From the NCBI RefSeq assembly GCF_014207985.1, contig NZ_JACHMI010000001.1, positions 3,827,001-3,891,000 of the forward strand: a stretch of DNA of 64,000 nucleotides. The letters run 5' to 3'. A program made the translations under genes and the position numbers. Shown piece after piece: positions 15,526 through 21,637 of this stretch (its first letter is position 1; the number at the start of each line of letters is the position of its first letter). The notes beneath the pieces were generated by a model, which worked only from the letters and a program-made list of their open reading frames with translations, was not told where the DNA came from and made no database searches. This DNA comes from Nonomuraea rubra. GTDB lineage: Bacteria > Actinomycetota > Actinomycetes > Streptosporangiales > Streptosporangiaceae.

Positions 15526-15966
15526 ATGGAAAGCTCCTGGATTTCGCGTGGCGTCACCGCGGCCGCCATGGCGGGCATCACTCTGCTGAGCACGACTCCC
15601 GCCTCGGCGGCGAGTTACTGGAACTCATCCGCGCCGACAGCCGCCACCTCGGTGCGCAACACGTACGAGAAGTCGGTCACCATCGGTAGCCGCACGTTCA
15701 CGATCCAGCTCCGCGTAGGAAAGTGGGGCTCGAACACCTATTTCTGGGCTCGTGCCCCCAAGGATTCCCACGCGTACGGCGCGCATCTCTACATTTCCGT
15801 CTACAACCCTTCCACCAAGAAGTGGGAATCGCGGTCGGAGGCGCTCAACAAGAAAACGGCTTACACGGACGCGCACCGGTCCCTCTACAAGTACGGGTAC
15901 AAGGCCTGCGCATCCGACAGCATGATCGGAAGCCGCTGGATTTGCACCAGCACCTGGTGGGTGTGA
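15526..15966 (+). CDS. Small secreted protein of unknown function
   Basis: A 146-residue exported protein. Residues 1-29 form a signal peptide ending at TPASAAS. The mature part of about 115 residues is rich in Tyr, Trp, Ser and Lys (SVTIGSRTFTIQLRVGKWGS; YNPSTKKWESRSEALNKKTA) and contains two Cys residues near the C-terminus (KACASDS, RWICTSTWWV) that could form a disulfide. ATG at 15526 has GGAAGG upstream. Its base composition is less GC-rich than its neighbours and it sits in the tRNA-adjacent island, so it may be acquired. A strong hairpin follows. Confidence 0.7.
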   Translation: MESSWISRGVTAAAMAGITLLSTTPASAASYWNSSAPTAATSVRNTYEKSVTIGSRTFTIQLRVGKWGSNTYFWARAPKDSHAYGAHLYISVYNPSTKKWESRSEALNKKTAYTDAHRSLYKYGYKACASDSMIGSRWICTSTWWV

Positions 15967-16038
15967 TGGCCTGATCCGGCTGCAGCGGGGGGAATGATTC
16001 GCGCCGGAAACGGGATCCCGGTATCGGCGCGAAGGCCG

Positions 16039-16070
16039 AAGGCCGCCTTCCCGGTCGGGGAGGCGGCCTT
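16039..16070 (+). terminator. Hairpin terminator after the secreted protein gene
   Basis: AAGGCCGCCT pairs with AGGCGGCCTT, extended by CCC/GGG, around a GGTC loop. It separates the secreted protein gene from the Y RNA array. Confidence 0.75.
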
Positions 16071-16212
16071 GCGCCGCCTCGTCGGGGCGGCAGGCTCCGC
16101 CAGGGTCGACGCGGATGATCACCCGGGGCGGGCGGGCGGCTCGGCGGATAATCAGATGTGCTGCGGCGCGCCTCTCGCTAACGTGGAACTCAGCTTCACG
16201 AAGCCCGGAAAG

Positions 16213-16285
16213 GCGCGGGTCGAAGGGGTGTCGGTTATCTTTCTGTAACAAAGAACAATCCGGCGCCCGGAAAACATATCCGCGC
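16213..16285 (+). ncRNA. Y RNA 1 (minimal, no tRNA-like module)
   Basis: The ends GCGCGG (16213-16218) and CCGCGC (16280-16285) pair. The 5' strand then has the unpaired GTCGAA, and the inner stem pairs GGGTGTCGG (from 16226) with CCGGCGCCC (ending 16268) over nine positions, including two G.T pairs. The loop begins TTATC and is only about 25 nt, with a small TTCT/AGAA hairpin. The opposite strand of the internal loop ends CATAT. The GGTCGA-stem-GGTTATC order resembles vertebrate Y RNAs (GGUCCGA-stem-GUUAUC) that bind Ro60. It is the first of four such units before the Ro60 gene. Exact transcript ends and promoter are unknown. Confidence 0.7.
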
Positions 16286-16299
16286 TACTCCGGGTCGAG
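16275..16299 (+). promoter_or_regulatory. Permuted Y-stem motif after Y RNA 1
   Basis: CATAT-CCG, eight bases, then CGG-GTCGAG. The protein-binding strands of a Y stem occur here in swapped order, closed by an 8-nt loop. The left strand is the 3' strand of Y RNA 1, so this fold would compete with that RNA. The same arrangement recurs in the Ro60 leader. Confidence 0.4.
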
Positions 16300-16314
16300 C
16301 GGGGCTGGTCAGGT

Positions 16315-16464
16315 CTGGTGCCGGCACGGGTCGAATCTCATCGGTTATCGCCTCTCAAGCGGGAGACGCGGGTTCGAATCCCGCCGCGGACTCCGGTTCG
16401 TGTGGCTCAGTGGCCCAGAGCGCCTAAACGGCCGGTGGGTCTCCCATATCCGCGCCGGTTCCAG
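16315..16464 (+). ncRNA. Y RNA 2 with tRNA-like module
   Basis: Outer stem CCGGCaCGG (16321-16329) pairs with CCGcGCCGG (16450-16458), with CTGG/CCAG extending it. After unpaired GTCGAAT the inner stem CTCATCGG pairs with CCGGTGGG and is followed by TTATC. The module then has a T-arm (GCGGG-TTCGAAT-CCCGC, 16368-16384) and later a D-arm (GGCTCAGTGGCCCAGAGC, from about 16404). T before D is the reverse of a tRNA: the Y stem takes the place of the anticodon arm, and the acceptor ends are joined internally. This matches the tRNA-mimicking bacterial Y RNAs (YrlA type). Confidence 0.82.
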
Positions 16465-16486
16465 GCCTGATCACTCGCCGGTCCTA

Positions 16487-16632
16487 CCGGTGGCACGGGT
16501 CGAATCCGATCGGTTATCTCGATTCTGGTTCGAGGAGTCCGGGTTCGAGTCCCGGCAGGCGTTGAAGGCGCCTGTGGTGTAATCGGCAGCACACTGAAGG
16601 GCCGGTCGGAGTGCCCACATCCGTGCCGCCGG
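16487..16632 (+). ncRNA. Y RNA 3 with tRNA-like module
   Basis: The best folded unit. GGTGGCACGG (16489-16498) pairs along its whole length with CCGTGCCGCC (16621-16630), extended by CC/GG. After GTCGAAT the inner stem CCGATCGG pairs with CCGGTCGG, then TTATC. The T-arm is CCGGG-TTCGAGT-CCCGG (16539-16555). It runs straight into a capping hairpin CAGGCG/CGCCTG (16556-16574) in place of the acceptor stem, and then a D-arm GTGGTGTAATCGGCAGCAC that resembles the D-arm of tRNA-Gln. A GCCGGC-AAG-GCCGGC hairpin at 16628-16642 overlaps the 3' end and may end or delimit the transcript. Confidence 0.85.
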
Positions 16633-16655
16633 CAAGGCCGGCGAGCGTCAGGCAT

Positions 16656-16803
16656 GGGGGAACGGGTCGAAGTCCCATCGGTTATCGGGCACAGATTGTC
16701 GCAGGTTCGAGTCCTGCCCATCCCGCCGGCGACGGCGGGTGGTAGCTCAGTCGGCAGAGCGTCTGTTCAAAACGCCGGTGGACGTCACCACATCCGCTCC
16801 CCC
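16656..16803 (+). ncRNA. Y RNA 4 with tRNA-like module
   Basis: GGGGGAaCGG (16656-16665) pairs with CCGcTCCCCC (16794-16803). The inner stem CCATCGG pairs with CCGGTGG, preceded by GTCGAA and followed by TTATC. The T-arm is GCAGG-TTCGAGT-CCTGC (16701-16717), the acceptor-like cap CCCGCC/GGCGGG (16722-16739), and the D-arm GGTAGCTCAGTCGGCAGAGC (16741-16760). A tRNA finder could call pieces of it, but the arm order and the missing anticodon arm exclude a true tRNA. Its 3' strand ends 47 bp before the Ro60 start codon, so the unit is partly in the leader of that mRNA unless processed or separately transcribed. Confidence 0.83.
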
Positions 16804-16843
16804 TCGCACACATCCGCCTCCCAGCGGGTCGAACGGAAGGAGC
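16796..16843 (+). promoter_or_regulatory. Ro60 gene leader: permuted Y-stem motif next to the Shine-Dalgarno
   Basis: CACAT-CCG (16809-16816), eight bases, then CGG-GTCGAA (16825-16833), directly followed by the AAGGAG ribosome binding site at 16837-16842. GCTCC at 16796-16800 could pair with GGAGC at 16839-16843, closing the stem and hiding the site, but GCTCC is also the 3' strand of Y RNA 4. This suggests that folding or Ro60 binding controls translation (inference). Confidence 0.45.
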
Positions 16844-16850
16844 GCCGCCC

Positions 16851-18512
16851 ATGGCACGTGACCCCCTCGCCGCGGTATCGGCGATCAACACCCCGCAGAC
16901 GCAGCCGATCCCCGGGCGGAGCGACCAGGTGAAGAACGCCGCCGGCGGCTACGGCTTCGCCAAGGACCTGTGGGCCAAGGTGGAGGATTTCCTCATTCTG
17001 GGCACCACGGGCGGCACCTACTACGTGTCGGAGGGCGAGCTGACCGCCAGGAACGCCGGCGTGCTGTTCGAGGCGATCGCCGAGGACGGGCCGCGCGTCG
17101 TGCGCCTGCTGACGGACATCTCGACGGCTCGCCCGCCGCGGGCGCCGAAGCAGCGCCCGGCCCTGTTCGCGCTCGCCGCCTGCTACGCGAACGGCGACGC
17201 CGCCACCCGCCAGGCCGCCAAGGTGGCGCTGGCCAAGGTGGCGCGCACGACCGACCACCTGGCCCAGTTCTTCGGCTACTACAAGAACCTGGGCGGCAAG
17301 CCGACCGCCCGCGGCATCTCGCCCACGGCGGGCCGTTCGCTGCGGACCGCGCTCGGCTCCTGGTTCCTGGCCGGCAGCGCGGACGACGTGGCGTTCAAGG
17401 CATGCAAGGCGCGCCAGCGCAAGACGCCCCTGGGAGAGGCGTTCGACCTGCGGGACGCGCTGCGCATCGCGCACCCGGCAGCCGACGACGAGCAGCGCAG
17501 GACGCTGTTCGGGTGGATCGCCGGGAACGTCACCGATGAGCGGGCCCGCGAGGTCCTGCCCGCTGTCGACCGGTTCCTCACGGCGAAGGCCGTGACCGGC
17601 CCGGCCCAGGCCATCGAGGTGGTGACCACGGCGAAGGTGCCGTGGGAGTTCCTGCCTGACGCGGTGCTGCGCGACCCCGGCGTGTGGGAGGCGCTGATCG
17701 AGACGGTCGGCATGACGGCGCTGATCCGGAACCTCGCCCGCATGACCCGGCTGGGCACGCTCAAGCCGGGGGTGGAGGCGACGTCGCGGGCGGTGCGGAG
17801 GCTGACGGACCGGCAGGCGGTCCTGCGCGCCCGGATCCACCCGATGGACGCCTGGCTCGCCCTGCGCGTCTACAAGTCGGGCGTCGCACAGCCGAACCCG
17901 CGCGCCGACCGGCAGAGGTGGCAGCCCATCCCGGCCGTGCTCGACGCGCTGGAGGAGACGTACGAGCTGGCCTTCGGCACCGTCGAGCCGTCGGGCAAGA
18001 GGCTGCTCGTCGCGGTGGACTCGTCCGGGTCGATGAGCTGGGGCGGCGGGGTCCGGGTCGGGGGTTCGCCGGTCGGGTCGCCGTACGAGGTGGGCAACGC
18101 CATGGCGGTCATGCTGGCCCGCATCGAGCGCGGTGGCGTGCACGTCATCGACGTCGACACGCGGGTGCACGCGTCGAACGTGACGCCGCGCACCAACCTG
18201 CGCGAGATCGCGTCCTGGAAGCCGTCCGGCGGCGGCACCGACCTGTCGCTGCCGTTCACGTGGGCGCGTGAGCAGCGGATGGAGGTGGACGGGTTCGTCG
18301 TCTTCACCGACAACGAGACCTGGGCGGGGCGGTCGCACCCGACCCAGGCGCTGAACGCCTACCGGCGCGCCGTTCGCCCGGACGCCCGGGTGGTCGTGGC
18401 CGCGATGACGGCCGCCGGGTACTCGATCGGCGACCCGAAGGACGACGGGGTTCTCAACGTGGCCGGGCTGGACGCGTCGTTGCCGCTGGTGGTCAACGGG
18501 TTCGTGCGGTGA
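16851..18512 (+). CDS. rsr: TROVE domain RNA-binding protein (Ro60/Rsr orthologue)
   Basis: A ring-shaped Ro60-type protein of 553 residues, the normal size. Residues 15 to about 370 are the TROVE helical-repeat domain: QTQPIPGRSDQVKNAAGGYG and ARNAGVLFEAIAEDGPRVV at the start, then repeated helix pairs. From about residue 385 a von Willebrand A domain follows, with an intact MIDAS motif DSSGSMS near 390, then SGGGTDLSLP and VFTDNETW. Ro60 proteins bind Y RNAs and misfolded RNA and, in bacteria, can link Y RNA to the exonuclease PNPase in RNA decay or rRNA maturation under stress. AAGGAG eight bases before ATG supports the start. Four Y RNA genes lie directly upstream on the same strand. No rtcB or pnp gene is adjacent. 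Confidence 0.94.
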   Translation: MARDPLAAVSAINTPQTQPIPGRSDQVKNAAGGYGFAKDLWAKVEDFLILGTTGGTYYVSEGELTARNAGVLFEAIAEDGPRVVRLLTDISTARPPRAPKQRPALFALAACYANGDAATRQAAKVALAKVARTTDHLAQFFGYYKNLGGKPTARGISPTAGRSLRTALGSWFLAGSADDVAFKACKARQRKTPLGEAFDLRDALRIAHPAADDEQRRTLFGWIAGNVTDERAREVLPAVDRFLTAKAVTGPAQAIEVVTTAKVPWEFLPDAVLRDPGVWEALIETVGMTALIRNLARMTRLGTLKPGVEATSRAVRRLTDRQAVLRARIHPMDAWLALRVYKSGVAQPNPRADRQRWQPIPAVLDALEETYELAFGTVEPSGKRLLVAVDSSGSMSWGGGVRVGGSPVGSPYEVGNAMAVMLARIERGGVHVIDVDTRVHASNVTPRTNLREIASWKPSGGGTDLSLPFTWAREQRMEVDGFVVFTDNETWAGRSHPTQALNAYRRAVRPDARVVVAAMTAAGYSIGDPKDDGVLNVAGLDASLPLVVNGFVR

Positions 18513-18546
18513 TGCGCGCGATCTCTCGCCGCTGAGCGGGGTCCGG

Positions 18547-19359
18547 TCAGCGCCGGATGACGATCTCGAGGTACTCCAGCGGCATGAGCACCGTCTCCTC
18601 GTCGGTGTTCAGCTCGTGGACGAGCTCGGTCAGGTCGGCGACGAGGGATTCGCGGCCGGCCGCGTCCAGGGACTCGACGGTCATCACCGTGGGCCCGTAC
18701 GTCCTGCACCAGGCGCGGACGTGCTCCTCGGGGCTGGAGAAGCGCCACCACAACTCCCGCGTCCCGGCCTCGATGGCCACGTCGGGGCCGAACAGCTCGC
18801 GCAGCCCTTCCGTCGTGCCCCAGCGGCTCTCCGGGCGGGTGCCGGGGGCGGGGGAGCGGTACTTGGTGTTGAGCGCGAGCATGCGGCCCATGTAGCCGGA
18901 CGGTGTCCAGCAGGCCAGCGCGATCCGGCCGCCCGGCCTGGTCACGCGCAGCAGCTCGGCCGCCGCCTGCTCCTGGTCGCGGGCGAACATCACGCCGAAC
19001 GTCGAGGTGACCAGGTCGTACGCGGCGTCCGGCACCGGCAGGGCCTCCGCGTCGCCCTGGCGGAAGCCGATCGTCAGGCCCTCCGCCTCGGCGCGGCGCG
19101 CGGCGTGGGCCAGCAGCTCGGGCACCAGGTCGATGGCGGTGACGCGGGCGGAGCGGCGGGCGGCGGCCAGGGCCGTGTTGCCGGTGCCGGTGGCGACGTC
19201 CAGGTGCTCCTCCCCGGCCCGCAGCCGGGCGGCCTCGCACAGCAGCTCGGCGGCCAGCAGGAACCTGGCCCCGATGGATCGGTAGTCGCCGGTCGCCCAC
19301 GTCCGCTGCTGTACGTCTGCCGGCAGGCTGTCCCGTTCGCTCGTCTCCCGCTCCGACAT
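18547..19359 (-). CDS. Class I SAM-dependent methyltransferase
   Basis: A 270-residue UbiE/Coq5-like methyltransferase. The SAM motif I is HLDVATGTGNTALAAARR, the acidic end of strand 2 is VTAIDLVPELL, motif II is FRQGDAEALPVPDAAYDLVT, and the post-motif region is LLRVTRPGGRIALACW. The substrate is unknown; the C-terminal half (MLALNTKYRSPAPGTRPE and on) is typical of small-molecule methyltransferases. ATG at 19359 gives MSERETSERDSLPADVQQR with GTGGGGA upstream; longer frames would read into GC-rich non-coding sequence. It is convergent with the Ro60 gene and has no operon partner. Confidence 0.88.
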   Translation of the reverse strand: MSERETSERDSLPADVQQRTWATGDYRSIGARFLLAAELLCEAARLRAGEEHLDVATGTGNTALAAARRSARVTAIDLVPELLAHAARRAEAEGLTIGFRQGDAEALPVPDAAYDLVTSTFGVMFARDQEQAAAELLRVTRPGGRIALACWTPSGYMGRMLALNTKYRSPAPGTRPESRWGTTEGLRELFGPDVAIEAGTRELWWRFSSPEEHVRAWCRTYGPTVMTVESLDAAGRESLVADLTELVHELNTDEETVLMPLEYLEIVIRR

Positions 19360-19586
19360 CGTGTCCCCACTTCGATCGACCGGCGGCCAAGATCCAACGT
19401 GCTGCCAGTCTGCGGCATGCGGCCGTGCCTGGCCAGATCGACTTCGCCCCGCCGCCGGGCGATCACGGTTCGCGACGGCGGCCCCCGGCGTGGCCGGAAC
19501 GTCCGCCGCTGGTCGCACGGAGTTTCTTGACCTTGTCAGAGAGAGTCAGTAATGATCTCCGCCGTAGCCCACCGAAAGGTGAACAC

Positions 19587-21014
19587 GTGCGATTCCTCGC
19601 ATCGAGGGCCATGGCGTTAGCCGCCGGCCTGATCGCCGCCACCGCCACCCTCGCGGTGCCCCACCCCGCCTCCGCCGCCGCCCAGCTCGTCGCGAACGGC
19701 ACCTTCACCGGCTCGACCACCCCCTGGGCCGCCCTCGGGCAGACCGCGATCGCGGCCGAGGACGACCGCATGCGGGTCGAGGTCACGAACGTCGTGGCCA
19801 ACCCCTGGGACGCGATGGTCGCCGCGCCCACCACCTCCGCCCTGAACCCGGGCAGGAGCTACACCCTCTCCTTCGACGCCTACTCCACCGTCGCCTTCAC
19901 CGCCAAGGCCACGGTGCAGTACACCGCCACCCCGAGCAGCAACCAGTCGCTGGCCACCGACGTGCCGCTGACCTCGTCGAGCAGGCGCTACAGCATCCCG
20001 TTCACGGCCGCGCAGGCGTCCGCGACGGCCGCCGAGGTGACGTTCCAGCTCGGCGGGTCGGGCGCCAGACCGGTCGTCCGCTTCGACAACGTCTCGCTGA
20101 TGGAGACGCAGCCGGCCCGGCCGACCGCCCTGTACGTGAACCCGCTGTCGAACCCCGCCCGGTGGGCCGGCGAGCACGTGAACGACCCCGCCGCCACGCC
20201 CATCAGGGACGACATCGGCAACAAGCCGATCTTCGAGTGGTTCGGCGGCTGGTTCACCGACCTGACCAAGGCCGTGGACACCTACGTCGGCTCCGCCCAG
20301 GCGCAGGACCGGCTGCCGATGCTGGTGGCGTACAACATCCCCAACCGCGACGCGTGCGCGGGGCATTCGGGCGGCGGCGCGGGCGACGCGGCCGGCTATC
20401 ACGCCTGGATCACCGAGTTCGCCAAGGCGATCGGCAGCCGCCACGCCGTCGTGGTGCTGGAGCCGGACGGGGTCGCCGCCGCCGGGTGCGTGACCCGGAT
20501 CGGCAAGGACCCCGAGGACCAGTACCGGATGTTGCTGGACGCCACGCGGGTGCTGCGGGCCGAGGCGCCGAACGCGTGGGTGTACCTGGACGCGGGCAAC
20601 GCCACCTGGATCCCGGCCGCGCAGATGGCGCCGCTGCTGGTGAAGTCGGGCGTCGCCAACACGCGCGGCTTCTCGGTGAACGTCTCCAACCACATCACCA
20701 CGGCGGACAGCGAGACGTACGCGGTGGCGGTCAACGACCACCTGCGCACGACGGTGGGCGCGAAGGCGTACGTGATCGACACCAGCCGGAACGGCAACGG
20801 CCCGTACGTGGACGACACGCCGGAGGACAACTGGTGCAACCCGCCGGGGCGCAGGCTCGGCGCCTCGCCGGTCCGCCAGACGTCCGGAGCCGAGTACCTG
20901 TTCTGGGTGAAGGTGCCGGGCGACTCCGACGGGCCGTGCGGGATCGGCGGGGACGTCCCCGCGGGCTCGTTCAGCCCCGAACTGGCCATGGCGCTCATCA
21001 ACGGCGGCTCGTGA
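19587..21014 (+). CDS. Secreted glycoside hydrolase family 6 (cellulase) with N-terminal CBM
   Basis: A 475-residue exported enzyme that should cleave beta-1,4-glucan with inversion. The signal peptide ends at HPASAAA (about residue 30). Residues 32-170 are a CBM4/9-type carbohydrate-binding module (LVANGTFTGSTTPWAALG to VRFDNVSLME). The rest is GH6: LPMLVAYNIPNRDACAGHSG with the catalytic-acid Asp loop, HAVVVLEPDGVAA, WVYLDAGNATWI, GFSVNVSNH, DTSRNGNGP, CNPPGRRLG and LFWVKVPGDSDGPC. GTG at 19587 follows AAAGG. Whether it is endo- or exo-acting depends on loop lengths that I cannot judge. The gene stands beside a truncated beta-helix gene, and other carbohydrate enzymes occur in the window. 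Confidence 0.92.
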   Translation: MRFLASRAMALAAGLIAATATLAVPHPASAAAQLVANGTFTGSTTPWAALGQTAIAAEDDRMRVEVTNVVANPWDAMVAAPTTSALNPGRSYTLSFDAYSTVAFTAKATVQYTATPSSNQSLATDVPLTSSSRRYSIPFTAAQASATAAEVTFQLGGSGARPVVRFDNVSLMETQPARPTALYVNPLSNPARWAGEHVNDPAATPIRDDIGNKPIFEWFGGWFTDLTKAVDTYVGSAQAQDRLPMLVAYNIPNRDACAGHSGGGAGDAAGYHAWITEFAKAIGSRHAVVVLEPDGVAAAGCVTRIGKDPEDQYRMLLDATRVLRAEAPNAWVYLDAGNATWIPAAQMAPLLVKSGVANTRGFSVNVSNHITTADSETYAVAVNDHLRTTVGAKAYVIDTSRNGNGPYVDDTPEDNWCNPPGRRLGASPVRQTSGAEYLFWVKVPGDSDGPCGIGGDVPAGSFSPELAMALINGGS

Positions 21015-21088
21015 GCGGCTTCCGGCCGCCTCGCAGGAGGGTGAGGCCCCAGTGCCGAGCCGGCTACGGCGAGCGGACGAGGGGCGGG

Positions 21089-21544
21089 ATGGTCACCCGC
21101 GGCCCGTTCAAGGAGGAGGCGGGCTCGCCGGTCGAGCCGAACGGGCCCGTGCTGCGGACCGTCTTCCGCAACAACTCGATCCACCTGGCGCACGAGGACG
21201 CCGAGGGCGTGGTCTGCGACGCCAGTTGCACCGACGAGCACCTGACGATGACGCAGAACGCCATCCACGCCAAGAAGAAGAGCGTCTACGCGCCCGGCGT
21301 GACGGCGGCCGCCAACTCGTACAACGTGCTGGACGGCGACCAGTACCAGGCGGGCGACGACGGCACCGGCAACGTCTTCGAGGACCCGCGGTTCGACCCG
21401 GGCGACCCGCTCCGGCTCCTCGCCGGCAGCAAGGCGATCGGCCTGGGCAAGGTGAAGTACGGCGAGATCGATCTGAACGGGGTCGCGATCGGCACGGACG
21501 GCGGCATCGAGGCAGGCGCCTACGAGTACGTCCCCGCACGCTGA
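21089..21544 (+). pseudogene. C-terminal fragment of a right-handed beta-helix protein
   Basis: The frame encodes about 151 residues resembling the last coils of a right-handed beta-helix (pectate-lyase-like) secreted protein: FRNNSIHLAHEDAEG, a Cys pair at VVCDASCTDEHL, and the terminal GTDGGIEAGAYEYVPAR that ends many such proteins. There is no signal peptide, no good ribosome binding site, and the upstream 75 bases are non-coding, so the N-terminal two thirds have been lost. It sits directly behind the GH6 gene. A short expressed protein cannot be excluded. Confidence 0.6.
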
Positions 21545-21637
21545 TTCGAACGTGTGGTCGATAAAAGGTGGCCATTCGTGGCCATCCCCATCTATGATCT
21601 TGACGTTGATCCGCCACAGGAACGGGGAGATCCGACG

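Noticed and set aside
16351..16760. Apparent tRNA genes (T-arms GGTTCGAATCC and D-arms GCTCAGTCGGCAGAGC)
   Set aside because: In every case the T-arm comes before the D-arm, there is no anticodon arm, and the long flanking stems close around the pair. They are tRNA-like modules of Y RNAs.
14660..16850. Second copy of the tRNA-Val 3' end marking the other attachment site
   Set aside because: I found no convincing repeat of the T-arm/acceptor end downstream, so the boundary of the former element cannot be drawn.
16785..18338. 517-residue frame opposite the Ro60 gene
   Set aside because: Arg/His/Gly-rich antisense translation with no domain; the plus strand has an unmistakable TROVE/vWA protein.
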